DNA from: Bog-473 sp963745665
GTDB lineage: Bacteria > Actinomycetota > Acidimicrobiia > Acidimicrobiales > RAAP-2
NCBI GenBank assembly: GCA_963745665.1
Contig: CAVUYE010000002.1
Span: 682,001-746,000 of the forward strand
DNA length: 64,000 nucleotides
Direction: 5' to 3'
Within the stretch, counting starts at the first letter, position 1. Each line of letters opens with the position of its first letter. Below the pieces are notes generated by a model. That model made no database searches and had not been told where the DNA came from. It saw only the letters and a program-made list of their open reading frames with translations. This document shows positions 1 to 8,989 of the stretch, one piece after another. The position numbers were made by a program, and so were the translations under genes.

Positions 1-935
1 GCCCAACCTGCTGCAGACGCTCGAGAACACGCCGGTGCTCGTCCACGCCGGACCCTTCGGCAACATCGCCCACGGCAACTCGTCCGTGGTGGCGGACCTG
101 ATCGGCATTCACGCAGGGGAGTTCCTCGTCACCGAGGCCGGCTTCGGGGCCGACATGGGGGCGGAGCGCTTCTTCAACATCAAGTGCCGCATGTCGGGCC
201 TGGTACCGGACGCCGCGGTGGTCGTGACGACGGTCAGGGCCATGAAGCTGCACTCGGGCCGGCACCGGGTCGTGGCCGGACGCCCGCTGCCGCCGGCCAT
301 GCTGGAGGAGAACCCCGAGGAGGTCCAGCTCGGCGCGGACAACCTCCTGGCTCACCTCGCCATCGTTCGCCGGCACGGCGTCACCCCCGTCGTCGCCATC
401 AACGCCATGGAGGGCGACTTCCCCTCGGAGCACGCCGCCATCCGGGAGATCGCGGCGTCGGTCGGTGTGCGCGCCGCGGTGTGCACGCACTTCGAGGACG
501 GCGGCAAGGGAGCGGTCGAGTTGGCCGAGGCCGTGGTCGAGGCCACGGCCGAGCCCGGCGAGTTCCACATGCTCTACGACGACGAGGCGACGCTGCGCCA
601 GAAGATCGAGACAGTGGCGACCGAGATCTACGGCGCCGATGGCGTCGACTATCTGCCGGCGGCGGCGGCACAGCTCGACAAGTACGAGCGGGCCGGTTTC
701 GGCTCGCTTCCCGGTGTGCATCGCCAAGACGCACCTCTCCATCTCGTCGGACCCCACCCTCCGGGGCGCCCCCCGGGGGTGGCGACTGCCCGTGCGCGAG
801 GCGAGGGCCAACGTGGGCGCCGGCTTCGTCTATCTGATCAGCGGCGACATGCGCACGATGCCGGGGCTCTCGAGCAGCCCGGCCGCCGAGCGCATCGACA
901 TCGACGAGAACGGCAACGTGGTCGGCCTCTACTGA
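1..935 (+). CDS. fhs: Formate--tetrahydrofolate ligase, C-terminal part, one frameshift
   Basis: ATP-dependent ligation of formate to tetrahydrofolate, feeding one-carbon metabolism in the cytosol. The window opens inside the gene, so the N-terminal part with the P-loop is missing. Family motifs seen: HAGPFGNIAHG near base 45, VVVTTVRA, LAHLAIVRRHGVTPVVAIN, and the C-terminal block TMPGLSSSPAAERIDID. The frame changes at about base 712 (cttcccggtgtg): removing one C gives LPVCIAKTHLS and restores the family sequence through to TGA at 933-935. It is therefore one gene with a +1 error or mutation, not two. Identity is secure; whether the frameshift is real cannot be told from sequence alone. 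Confidence 0.93.
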
Positions 936-938
936 GCC

Positions 939-1229
939 GTGGGCTGCCTCCTCGCACTCCTGGCGGCGATTTCGCCCCGCTTCGTCATCTTCCTGCTGTG
1001 GATCTTCTCGGACCGCCTGACCATCGCCTTCCGTTCCGGCTGGGAGGGGATCATCGGCTTCCTCCTGTTGCCTTACACCACCCTCTTCTACGCGCTGGTC
1101 TACGCGCCGGGGAAGGGCGTGGACTCCTTCGGCTGGCTCATCGTGGCGCTCGGCGTCCTGCTCGACCTGTCGTCCCACCTGTTCAGCTCGCGGGCACGCC
1201 GTCGCCGGGCGCGCCGCGTCGCCGAAGAC
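939..1229 (+). CDS. Small integral membrane protein, unknown function
   Basis: Starts at GTG 939, three bases after the fhs stop. The product has two or three hydrophobic segments (LLALLAAISPRFVIFLLWIF; FLLLPYTTLFYALVYAPG; LIVALGVLLDLSSHLF) and then an arginine-rich tail (RARRRRARR), a pattern seen in small actinobacterial inner-membrane proteins of about 90-100 residues. There is no in-frame stop here: the frame runs on into antisense of tsaD. A TAG at 1231-1233 in another frame suggests a lost stop or one-base indel near 1200, so the 3' end is approximate. No biochemical role can be assigned. Confidence 0.55.
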
Positions 1230-2219
1230 CTAGACGAAGCGGAGACGCAGGTCCGGCTCGGGCCCGAAGGAGGACGCGCTGGCGCCGTGGGCCAGGAACT
1301 TGTGCCAGCCCGCCACGGCGATCATGGCCGCGTTGTCGGTGGCCATCGCCTGAGGGGGGATGAGCAGCCTGGTGCCGAACTCGTCGGCGAGGACCTGGGC
1401 CCGGGCCCGCAGAATGGGGCTGGCCGCCACGCCGCCGACGATGGCCAGCGCAGGGTCACCGAACTCTTCGAGCGCGCGGCGGAGCTTGGCGATGAGCACG
1501 TCCATGCAGGCGGCCACGAAGGAGGCCGCCACGTCGGTCTCCGAGAAGCCCGGGTCGGCGCGCACGTGGTTGACCACCGCCGTCTTGAGCCCCGAGAAGG
1601 AGAAGGTGTAGCCCTCGGCCAGCATGGGCCGGGGGAAGGCGAGCACGTCCTCGCCGTTGGCGGCCAGCCGGTCCAGCACCGGCCCGCCCGGGTACCCCAG
1701 TCCGATGTAGCGGGCAACCTTGTCGTAGGCCTCGCCGATGGAGTCGTCGACGGTCTCGCCGAGGAGCTCGTAGCGCCCGGGCTCCGTGCAACGGGTCAGC
1801 ATGCAGTGGCCTCCCGAGACCAGGAGGGCGAGCTGGGGGAAGGGCACCTCGGGATCGGCCAGGTACACGCTGGCGAGGTGACCCTCCAGGTGGTTGACGC
1901 CGACCACGGGGACGCCCCAACCGAGGGCCAGCGCCTTGGCTGTGGCGATGCCGACCAGCAGCGCACCGACCAGGCCGGGACCGGCCGTGACGGCGACGGC
2001 CGACAGGTCCTCCCCGGTGACGCCGGCTTCGCGCAGGGCCCCCTCTATCATCGGCGTCACCGTCTCGAGATGGGCGCGGCTGGCCAGCTCCGGCACGACA
2101 CCACCGAAGGCGGCATGCAGGTCGATCTGGCTGGCCACGACCGAGGAGCGCACAGAGAACGCCTCGTCCACGACCGCCGCCGCGGTCTCGTCGCACGACG
2201 TCTCGATGGCCAGGAGCAT
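1230..2219 (-). CDS. tsaD: tRNA N6-adenosine threonylcarbamoyltransferase TsaD
   Basis: Transfers the threonylcarbamoyl group from threonylcarbamoyl-AMP to A37 of tRNAs reading ANN codons. The 329-residue product begins MLLAIETSCDET, the usual Kae1/TsaD start. Metal-binding histidines lie in NHLEGH (His110, His114); SGGHCML, GEAYDKVAR, GYPGGP, FSFSGLKTA and the C-terminal ATDNAAMIA block all match the ASKHA-fold family. Start chosen at ATG 2219, five bases after the tsaC stop, rather than the much longer open frame upstream. Sits in a tsaC-tsaD pair, so two steps of t6A synthesis are co-transcribed; tsaB and tsaE are not in view. Confidence 0.96.
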   Translation of the reverse strand: MLLAIETSCDETAAAVVDEAFSVRSSVVASQIDLHAAFGGVVPELASRAHLETVTPMIEGALREAGVTGEDLSAVAVTAGPGLVGALLVGIATAKALALGWGVPVVGVNHLEGHLASVYLADPEVPFPQLALLVSGGHCMLTRCTEPGRYELLGETVDDSIGEAYDKVARYIGLGYPGGPVLDRLAANGEDVLAFPRPMLAEGYTFSFSGLKTAVVNHVRADPGFSETDVAASFVAACMDVLIAKLRRALEEFGDPALAIVGGVAASPILRARAQVLADEFGTRLLIPPQAMATDNAAMIAVAGWHKFLAHGASASSFGPEPDLRLRFV

Positions 2220-2224
2220 CCGGC

Positions 2225-2848
2225 TCACGGGGCCTCCCGGCGCAGCACGTCCTCGATGGCCTGTTGCGAAATGGAGCCTTCGCGCTCCACGGACGGTTCG
2301 GGCCCGTTGACGTTCACCAGTGTGGAGGGGACGTCCCGCAGTGTCCCACCGTCGACGACCAGGTCGATCGGGGAGCCGAGACCGACCGCCACTTCCCCGG
2401 CCGTCCGCGGCGTGGCCGCGCCGTGGAGGTTGGCGCTGGTGACGACCAGGACGCCGGTCTGCTGCAGCAGGGAGCGCAGGAAATCGTGGTCGGGAATGCG
2501 CACCGCGACCTCGGTCCGCCCGACCAGCCACGAGGGTCGCTCGAGGCCCGGGTCGAACCCGAAGGCCAGGGTCAGCGGACCGGGCCACCAGCGCCGGGCC
2601 AACACCTCGGCCGCAGGGGGGAAGGCCACGCCCAGCGCGCGCACCTGCGCCACCGATGCGGCCAGCACGGGAAAGTGCATCCCTTCGGGCCGGCGCTTCA
2701 GGCGACAGATGCGGCGCACCGCGTCGGCCTCGTCCGGCCGCGCCGCCAGCCCGTAGACGGTGTCGGTCGGCAGCACGGCGACGCCGCCACTCGACAACAG
2801 CGCCGCGGCCGCACGTTCGCCCTCACTGTCGGCGCGCAATGTCGGCAT
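2225..2848 (-). CDS. tsaC: L-threonylcarbamoyladenylate synthase (Sua5/YwlC/YrdC)
   Basis: Makes threonylcarbamoyl-AMP from threonine, bicarbonate and ATP, the first step of t6A tRNA modification. The 207-residue protein shows the YrdC fold signatures GGVAVLPTDTVYGLAA (about residues 21-36), KRRPEGMHFPVL in place of the usual KxRP block, WPGPLTLAF, EVAVRIPDHDF, and VVTSANLHGAATPRT. It lacks the extra C-terminal Sua5 domain, so it is the short form. It lies directly upstream of tsaD on the same strand with 5 bp between them, which supports a joint operon. No strong Shine-Dalgarno sequence is seen before ATG 2848. Confidence 0.94.
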   Translation of the reverse strand: MPTLRADSEGERAAAALLSSGGVAVLPTDTVYGLAARPDEADAVRRICRLKRRPEGMHFPVLAASVAQVRALGVAFPPAAEVLARRWWPGPLTLAFGFDPGLERPSWLVGRTEVAVRIPDHDFLRSLLQQTGVLVVTSANLHGAATPRTAGEVAVGLGSPIDLVVDGGTLRDVPSTLVNVNGPEPSVEREGSISQQAIEDVLRREAP

Positions 2849-2892
2849 CGTCCCGCTCGTCGTGCTGGCGCGGACGCGGTTCGGTGGCCCGG

Positions 2893-3351
2893 TCAGAGCC
2901 GGAGGGGTCGCACGGCGGCACCGACGAGCGTCGGATCCGAGTGCCAGTCCACACCGGGTACGTCGACGTAGAGCTCGATCTCGTTGCCGTCGGGGTCGAG
3001 GATGTAGACGCTGTGGGTCACCGTGTGATCGGCCGAGCCGACCACGGTGGCGCAGGCGGCCTGCACGGCGGCCAGCGCGGCGCGCAGGTCGTCATCGGTC
3101 TCGCCGACATTGAGGCCGAAGTGGTACATCCCGACGCGTCGTCCCGGCGGGATCGGCGTGGCATCCGGCCCGACTTCGATGAGGAGCAACTCGTGATGGG
3201 TGCGACCCGACGAGAATCCAGCGGCACCGACGGGGGCCTCGCCGGGCCCGGGCAGGACCTGGCGCCAGCCCAACACGTCGCGGTAGAAGTCCACGGAGCG
3301 TCCCAGGTCGCGTACGTACAGCACCAGGTGGCCCAGCTCCCGAACGGTCAT
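2893..3351 (-). CDS. VOC-family (glyoxalase/extradiol dioxygenase-like) protein
   Basis: A 152-residue protein made of two beta-alpha-beta-beta-beta modules typical of the vicinal oxygen chelate superfamily. Likely metal ligands are His8 in LGHLVLYV, the His in MYHFGLNV and the Glu in DPDGNEIELYV. This last block resembles the C-terminal end of catechol 2,3-dioxygenase and fosfomycin-resistance relatives. Its ATG overlaps the TGA of the upstream wax-ester synthase by 4 bp (ATGA), so the two are translationally coupled. Substrate cannot be told from the sequence. Confidence 0.85.
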   Translation of the reverse strand: MTVRELGHLVLYVRDLGRSVDFYRDVLGWRQVLPGPGEAPVGAAGFSSGRTHHELLLIEVGPDATPIPPGRRVGMYHFGLNVGETDDDLRAALAAVQAACATVVGSADHTVTHSVYILDPDGNEIELYVDVPGVDWHSDPTLVGAAVRPLRL

Positions 3352-4883
3352 GCACTCACGCTACCGGTCGCTTCGGACTCGACCGGCGCCGAGGACTCGA
3401 CCGGAGCCGCGGTGCGGATCCAGTGGGCTGTCGGGGGCATCCCCGGCCCGAGGTGGATGGGGACGTCGAAGGGCTGCGACTCGAGGCCGGCCGCCTCCAT
3501 CAACTCGGTGAGGGCGTGCGGGATCGCCGCCGCCACGTCCCACAGGCGGGGAACGGCGCGGGCGTCGGAGGCCAGGCCCCAGTACAGGACGCCCATGTTG
3601 CTCATGATCGTGATGTTCAGGCCCATCCCGTCCATGACGGGGCCGAGGGGGAACATCCCGAGCATCTGGCTCCCGCCGAGATACAGCGGGAAATCCGGAC
3701 CGGGCACGTTCGAGATCACCAGATTGGCCACGGGCCGATGCCGGTCCGCCAACTTCATGCCCGTGTAGAGCCGTGCCGCCGCGGCGAACACGTTGGGCGT
3801 GGCGTGCTCGGCCCAGTTCTGCAGCGTGGTCGCGCCGAGCGCCTGGTGTTCCTCCTTGGCTCCCTTGGTCCCCTCGTGGATGAACCGCAGCCGTTCCAGC
3901 GGGTCCTCGATGTGGCAGGGCAGCTGCACGAACATGGCCGACACCTTGTTGGAGCCCTTGAGTTCGGCCACGTCGGGCGTCACCGAGACGGGCACCACCG
4001 AGACGAGGGGGATATCGGGCAGCTCGTCGCCCGCCAGCAGGTACGTGCGCAGCGCACCGGCGCACATGGCGAGGATCACGTCGTTGACCGTGGTCCCCAT
4101 GGCGTTCTTCAGCGCCTTGGCGTCGGCCAGGCTGGCGGCGGCGAACGCAACCCGGCGGCGGGCGTGCACCGCGACGTTGATGGAGGTACGCGGCGCGGTC
4201 AGCGGGAGGGCGGCCTTGGCTGTGAGGCCCTGGCGGATCCGGCGGACGTCGAAGATGCTCCGGGCGGTGCGCAGGACGATGCGACCGAGGTCGAAGGGCG
4301 CCACCAGCCCCGCCATCATCGCCTGCGAGACCAGTTCCAGGCCGGAGGGGATGCGGGAGTCGAGCGGGCGGGCCGTCTGGGGGTGCGTCTCGGGGGGGTT
4401 GGGCTCCAGGTCGAAGAGGACCCCGAGCAACTCGGCGCCGGAGACGCCGTCGATCGTGCTGTGGTGCATCTTGACCACCAGCGCGATCTTCCCGTCTTCG
4501 AGCCCTTCCACGATCCACATCTCCCAGAGCGGCCGGTCGCGGTGCAGCTGGCGGCTGATGACGTCGGCGGCGAAGTCGGCCAGCTCCCGCATGCCGCCGG
4601 GCGAAGGCAGCGCGGCGCGGCGGAGGTGGTTGTCGATGTCGAACTCGGGGTCGTCGACCCAGACGGGGAAGCCGAGCCGCAGCGGCACCTCCACCAGGCG
4701 CCGCTGGAAGACGGGCACCAGGGGGATGCGGTCGTCGATGAGCTGGCGGATGCGGCGGAACGAGTAGCCGCCCGGCACGGTCGAGGGGTCGAAGACGGCG
4801 GCCATGGCCACGTGCATGTGGAGGGTCGGGGTCTCCATGTAGAGGAAACTCGCATCGAGCCCGCTCAGCCGTTCGGGGGTCAT
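3348..4883 (-). CDS. Wax ester synthase / diacylglycerol acyltransferase (WS/DGAT)
   Basis: Acyl-CoA-dependent O-acyltransferase that makes triacylglycerol or wax esters at the membrane, a storage-lipid enzyme common in actinobacteria. The 511-residue protein carries the catalytic HHSTIDG motif at residues 140-146 (HHxxxDG), the family start RLSGLDASFLYMETP, and the C-terminal blocks SNVPGPDFPLYLGG and GLNITIMSNMG. ATG 4883 is preceded by a good Shine-Dalgarno sequence (AAGGAGAG on the minus strand). It leads a two-gene operon with the VOC protein and is divergent from the esterase gene. Wax ester versus triacylglycerol preference cannot be predicted. Confidence 0.95.
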   Translation of the reverse strand: MTPERLSGLDASFLYMETPTLHMHVAMAAVFDPSTVPGGYSFRRIRQLIDDRIPLVPVFQRRLVEVPLRLGFPVWVDDPEFDIDNHLRRAALPSPGGMRELADFAADVISRQLHRDRPLWEMWIVEGLEDGKIALVVKMHHSTIDGVSGAELLGVLFDLEPNPPETHPQTARPLDSRIPSGLELVSQAMMAGLVAPFDLGRIVLRTARSIFDVRRIRQGLTAKAALPLTAPRTSINVAVHARRRVAFAAASLADAKALKNAMGTTVNDVILAMCAGALRTYLLAGDELPDIPLVSVVPVSVTPDVAELKGSNKVSAMFVQLPCHIEDPLERLRFIHEGTKGAKEEHQALGATTLQNWAEHATPNVFAAAARLYTGMKLADRHRPVANLVISNVPGPDFPLYLGGSQMLGMFPLGPVMDGMGLNITIMSNMGVLYWGLASDARAVPRLWDVAAAIPHALTELMEAAGLESQPFDVPIHLGPGMPPTAHWIRTAAPVESSAPVESEATGSVSA

Positions 4884-5010
4884 CGACTCTCCTTGGTCAT
4901 CGTGGTGGCGTGCATAACCTCGCGCCTTCGTCAGGCCAGGGCAAACGTGTGGAGCGCCTCCGACCAGGGTGGACCTGCGGAGAACGCCCCGTTGGGGCGA
5001 AGATGGTGGT

Positions 5011-6321
5011 GTGCCCTACGCGTTTTTGGCCGTGACCCTGGTTGGTGCCGTCGCAGTGGCGGTCGCCTACCGCCCCATCCGCCGCGAGCCCTTCACCGTG
5101 CTCAGCTTCACCTGCGGCTGGACCGCCGGCGAGCTGGCCTTTCAGAACATCGTCTGGCAATTGGTGGCCACCGCCCTCTTCGTGTGGTTCGGGGCGCTCT
5201 CGAACTGGGCCGGTTGGCTGGGTTTGGCCGTGGCGGTCGTGGATTGGGCGGGGCTGATCGGCCTCGGCATCGCCGGGCGCCGGGCCGCCGGCGTCACCGC
5301 GGCCGCGTTGGCGGAGGTGCGGTCCGGCGCGTTCCCCGTGCCCGTCGAGCCCACGCCGCCCACCTGGGGCCGCTGGTGGCGGGTGAGCCGTGCCATCCCG
5401 TTGCGATCACGGGCGGTGCGCGTGCACCGCGACATCGACTACTGGGGCGACGGCGCCCGGCGTCACCGCCTGGACGTCTACCAGTCCCGATTGGCCCCTC
5501 CCGGGCCGGCGCCCGTCATGGTGTACATCCACGGCGGCGCCTGGATGATCGGCGAGAAGCGCGAGCAAGGCAAGCCGATGATGTACGAGCTGGTCGCCCG
5601 GGGCTGGGTCTGCGTCGCCATCAACTACCGGCTCAGCCCGAAGGCCACCTGGCCGGATCACATCGTCGACGCCAAGCGGGCGGTGGCCTGGGTCAAGGAG
5701 CATATCGACCGGTACGGGGGCGACCCCGCCTTCGTGGCCGTCAGCGGAGGGTCGGCCGGCGGGCACCTGTGCGCGTTGCTCGCCCTCAGTGCCGGTGACC
5801 CCGCCTTCCAGCCGGGTTTCGAGAACGCCGACACCTCTGTGCAGGCCGCCGTCCCCTTCTACGGCGTCTTGGACCTGACCAGCTCGCCCGACGGCGCGGC
5901 CATCTTCGGGCCCGGCCTGCGCGAGATGCTGGAGAAGAAGGTGATGAAAGTGAAGGAGTCGGAGCACCCCGCGCTGTTCCGGGATGCTTCGCCGACGTAC
6001 CGGGTCCGGGCCGAGGCGCCACCGTTCTTCGTGCTGCAGGGGGTCAACGACACCCTGGTGCCGGTCGAGTCGGCGCGGGTCTTCGTGGAGCGCCTGCGCG
6101 CCGTCTCCCGCTCGCCGGTGGCCTATGTGGAACTTCCCCTGGCCCAGCATGCCTTTGACGTGCTGGCCTCGCTCCGCTGCCAGGCGACCACCTCGGCCGT
6201 CGGGGACTTCCTGCAGGCGGCCCGGGCGGCTGCCGGACCGGCACAAGGCCCGGGCCTGGCGTCGTCGCGGATTGTCTCTGACGTAGGGTCAGCTCCCACT
6301 GCTGAAGATCATGAATCCTGA
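5011..6321 (+). CDS. Membrane-anchored alpha/beta hydrolase, HSL-type esterase
   Basis: A 436-residue protein with about three N-terminal hydrophobic segments (residues 3-20, 46-63, 71-90) followed by an esterase domain facing one side of the membrane. Hormone-sensitive-lipase features: oxyanion motif HGGAW at 174-178, nucleophile elbow GGSAGG with Ser248, Asp347 in GVNDTLVP and His380 in LAQHAFDV. GTG 5011 is preferred over the ORF start 42 bases upstream because it begins directly with the hydrophobic segment. Divergent from the WS/DGAT gene, so an acylglycerol or wax-ester substrate is an attractive but unproven idea. Confidence 0.88.
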   Translation: MPYAFLAVTLVGAVAVAVAYRPIRREPFTVLSFTCGWTAGELAFQNIVWQLVATALFVWFGALSNWAGWLGLAVAVVDWAGLIGLGIAGRRAAGVTAAALAEVRSGAFPVPVEPTPPTWGRWWRVSRAIPLRSRAVRVHRDIDYWGDGARRHRLDVYQSRLAPPGPAPVMVYIHGGAWMIGEKREQGKPMMYELVARGWVCVAINYRLSPKATWPDHIVDAKRAVAWVKEHIDRYGGDPAFVAVSGGSAGGHLCALLALSAGDPAFQPGFENADTSVQAAVPFYGVLDLTSSPDGAAIFGPGLREMLEKKVMKVKESEHPALFRDASPTYRVRAEAPPFFVLQGVNDTLVPVESARVFVERLRAVSRSPVAYVELPLAQHAFDVLASLRCQATTSAVGDFLQAARAAAGPAQGPGLASSRIVSDVGSAPTAEDHES

Positions 6322-6422
6322 AGCCCTGGCCCGGGCGGGCGTCGTCGCGCACGAGGGCACCCCGGCGGAAATGGCCGAGGCCGCCCAGTCCGCCTCTCTC
6401 TGACGAGCGCCGGCGTCGAGGT

Positions 6423-8969
6423 TCAGCCCTCGGCGGCCAGCACCACGTGCACCGCCAGCGCGTCGCCGGCGGAGACGACCATCTCGTCGACACCGCCGGC
6501 GTCGACGATGTCAGCGCGGGCTGCTTCCACCGCGGCGAGCGTCTCGGGCGGCCCGCTCACCGTGAGCAGGGTGACCCGGGCGCGCATGGACCGCTTGTGG
6601 GCCGTCTTCTCCCGCCGGACCGCGCCGAGGACCTCGGACGCCACCGTGAGCACCGACATGTCGGCGCCCGCGTGGGGCCCGGCGTCGGCCGCCTCGGGCC
6701 AGGCGGCCAGGTGCACAGAGCCCTCCTGCCACCAGCTCCACACCTCCTCCGTCACGAAGGGGAGGAACGGGGCGAACAGCCGGTGCAGCGCCGAAAGGGT
6801 GAGGGCCAGCGTCGCACGGGCCGAGTCGGTGCCCGCCGAAGCGCCCTCGCCGTAGGCGCGGGTCTTCACCAGCTCGACGTAGTCGTCGCAGAACGACCAG
6901 AAGAACGTCTCGGTGAGCTCGAGCGCCCGCGCGTAGTCGAAGGCGTCGTGCGCCGCCGTGGCCGCGTCGACCAGCGCGGCCAGCTGCGCCAGCAGTGCGG
7001 CGTCCAGGGGGACGTGCACCGCGTCGACGCCGGGGATCGGTCCCTCGCCCAGCCGGCCCAGCGCGAACTTCGAGGCGTTGAGGATCTTGATCGCCAGGCG
7101 GCGGCCGATCTTCATGACGCCCATGTCGAGGGCGGTGTCCGTGCCCGGCCGGCCGTTGCAGGCCCAGTACCGCACGGCGTCGGAGCCGAACTCCTCGAGC
7201 GTCGCCATGGGCGTGATCACGTTGCCCTTCGACTTGGACATCTTCTTGCGGTCCTTGTCGAGGATCCAGCCGTTGATGGTGGCGTGCCGCCAGGGCAGGA
7301 CGCCATGTTCGAGGTGTGAGCGCAGCAGCGTCGAGAAGAGCCAGGTGCGGATGATCTCGGGCCCCTGCGGCCGCAGATCCATGGGGAACGTGGCCGCGAA
7401 CAGCTCGGCGTCGTCCTCCCACCCGCAGGCGATCTGGGGCGTCACCGAGGAGGTGGCCCAGGTGTCCATGACATCGGGATCACCCGTGAACCCACCGGGG
7501 ACGCCGCGTTGCGCCGCGGTGTACCCCGCGGGCACGTCTGTGGTCGGATCGACCGGCAACGAGCCCTCGTCGGGGACGATGGGCGACGCGTGGTCGGCCT
7601 CACCGTCCGGCCCGACGGGGTACCACACGGGGACCGGCACCCCGAAGAAGCGCTGCCGGCTGACCAGCCAGTCGCCGTTGAGCCCGCTGACCCAGTCGTC
7701 GAAGCGGACCTGCATGTAGGGCGGGTGCCAGTCCAGTTGCGAGCCCCGTTCGAGAAGGGCGCGCCGCAACGTGTCGTCCCGTCCGCCGTTGCGGATGAAC
7801 CACTGCCGGCTCGTGACGATCTCGAGCGGGCGACTTCCCCGCTCGTAGAACTTCACAGGGTGTTTGATCGGCCGAGGGTCGCCGGCCAGGTCTCCCGACG
7901 CGGCCAACAGTTCGACCACGGCCCGCTGCGCCTGCTTGATGCTCCGGCCGGCGATGGCACGCCAGGCTTCGTTGTCGGGTACGCCGGGTGGCGGTGTCTC
8001 GGTGATGCGGCCCGACCGCGTGACGATGCTGCGAGTCGGCAGGTGCAGCTCGCGCCACCATACGACGTCGGTCACGTCGCCGAAGGTGCAGATCATGGCG
8101 ATGCCCGATCCCTTGTCCGGCTCGGCAAGATGGTGGGCCAGGACGGGCACCTCGACGCCGAAGAGCGGCGAGTGCACCGTCGTGCCGAATCGGGCCGCGT
8201 AGCGCTCGTCGTCGGGGTGGGCCACCAGCGCCACGCAGGCCGCCACCAGTTCCGGTCGCGTCGTCTCGATCTCAATGTCGTCGAAGCGCAGGCGGTAGTA
8301 GGCCCCGTCGAGCTCCTTGTCTTCCATCTCGGCCTGGGCGACCGCCGTCTGGAAATCGACGTCCCACAGCGTCGGGGCTTCGGACGTGTAGGCCTCGCCA
8401 CGGGCGAGGTTGCGCAGGAACATGCGCTGGCTGGTGCGCCGGCTCCGATCGTCGATGGTGGCGTAGGTGCGGCCCCAGTCGACAGAGAGGCCGACACGTC
8501 GCCACAGGTCCTCGAAGACCCGCTCGTCCTCGTCGGTGAGCTGGTGGCAGAGCGCGATGAAGTTGGGCCGGCTGACCGGGATGTCTTCCTTGCCGGGCTC
8601 GTCGGGTGGGACGAAGTCGGGGTCGTAGGGGAGCGAGGGGTCGCAGGTGACGCCGAAGTAGGTCTGCACCCGCCGCTCGGTCGGCAGCCCGTTGTCGTCC
8701 CACCCCATCGGGTAGAAGAGCTTCCATCCGCGCATGCGCCGGTAGCGGGCGATGGCGTCGGTCTGGACATAGCCGAAGACGGAGCCCATGTGGAGGGAGC
8801 CCGACACGGTCGGGGGAGGCGTGTCGATAGAGAAGACCTCGGCCCGGGTGGCGCTGTCGTCGAACCGGTAGGTCCCCGCCTCCTCCCAGACGGCAGCCCA
8901 GCGCGCCTCGAGATCGTCGAGCGTCGGCTTGTCGGGGACGCGGGGCGCGCCGGTCGTGGTGGTCGACAT
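6423..8969 (-). CDS. valS: Valine--tRNA ligase
   Basis: Charges tRNA-Val with valine. The 848-residue class Ia synthetase has the HIGH motif as HMGS (60-63), the KMSKS loop as KKMSKSKGN (around bases 7224-7245), the NxTGW-equivalent editing/CP1 region, and the valine-specific stretch GWDDNGLPTERRVQ. The C-terminal coiled-coil tail found in many ValS is short or absent, ending at LAVHVVLAAEG, as in the shorter actinobacterial/archaeal-like form. Start ATG 8969 lies only 20 bp from the divergent cysS start, and no Shine-Dalgarno sequence is present, suggesting a leaderless transcript. Confidence 0.97.
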   Translation of the reverse strand: MSTTTTGAPRVPDKPTLDDLEARWAAVWEEAGTYRFDDSATRAEVFSIDTPPPTVSGSLHMGSVFGYVQTDAIARYRRMRGWKLFYPMGWDDNGLPTERRVQTYFGVTCDPSLPYDPDFVPPDEPGKEDIPVSRPNFIALCHQLTDEDERVFEDLWRRVGLSVDWGRTYATIDDRSRRTSQRMFLRNLARGEAYTSEAPTLWDVDFQTAVAQAEMEDKELDGAYYRLRFDDIEIETTRPELVAACVALVAHPDDERYAARFGTTVHSPLFGVEVPVLAHHLAEPDKGSGIAMICTFGDVTDVVWWRELHLPTRSIVTRSGRITETPPPGVPDNEAWRAIAGRSIKQAQRAVVELLAASGDLAGDPRPIKHPVKFYERGSRPLEIVTSRQWFIRNGGRDDTLRRALLERGSQLDWHPPYMQVRFDDWVSGLNGDWLVSRQRFFGVPVPVWYPVGPDGEADHASPIVPDEGSLPVDPTTDVPAGYTAAQRGVPGGFTGDPDVMDTWATSSVTPQIACGWEDDAELFAATFPMDLRPQGPEIIRTWLFSTLLRSHLEHGVLPWRHATINGWILDKDRKKMSKSKGNVITPMATLEEFGSDAVRYWACNGRPGTDTALDMGVMKIGRRLAIKILNASKFALGRLGEGPIPGVDAVHVPLDAALLAQLAALVDAATAAHDAFDYARALELTETFFWSFCDDYVELVKTRAYGEGASAGTDSARATLALTLSALHRLFAPFLPFVTEEVWSWWQEGSVHLAAWPEAADAGPHAGADMSVLTVASEVLGAVRREKTAHKRSMRARVTLLTVSGPPETLAAVEAARADIVDAGGVDEMVVSAGDALAVHVVLAAEG

Positions 8970-8989
8970 GATCGGGTTACCGTACCCGG
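8970..8989. promoter_or_regulatory. 20-bp bidirectional promoter between valS and cysS
   Basis: The whole gap between the two divergent start codons is 20 bp. TACCGT at 8978-8983 is a TANNNT -10 element on the plus strand, 6 nt before the cysS GTG. The overlapping reverse complement TACGGT (8984-8979) is a -10 element on the minus strand, 9 nt before the valS ATG. GGGT and ACCC flank the core symmetrically. Both messages would be leaderless or nearly so. Seen by motif only; not measured. Confidence 0.5.

Noticed and set aside
939..2756. 605-codon plus-strand frame
   Set aside because: Only the start is protein-like; the rest is antisense to tsaD and tsaC, whose family motifs are unmistakable.
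4987..4997. CCCC-GTT-GGGG hairpin before the esterase
   Set aside because: Short, in a GC-rich divergent promoter region and without a T-tract; likely chance.
6311..6403. 30-codon ORF after the esterase gene
   Set aside because: Has ATG and stop but no ribosome site, no known relative and overlaps the esterase stop; too weak to call.
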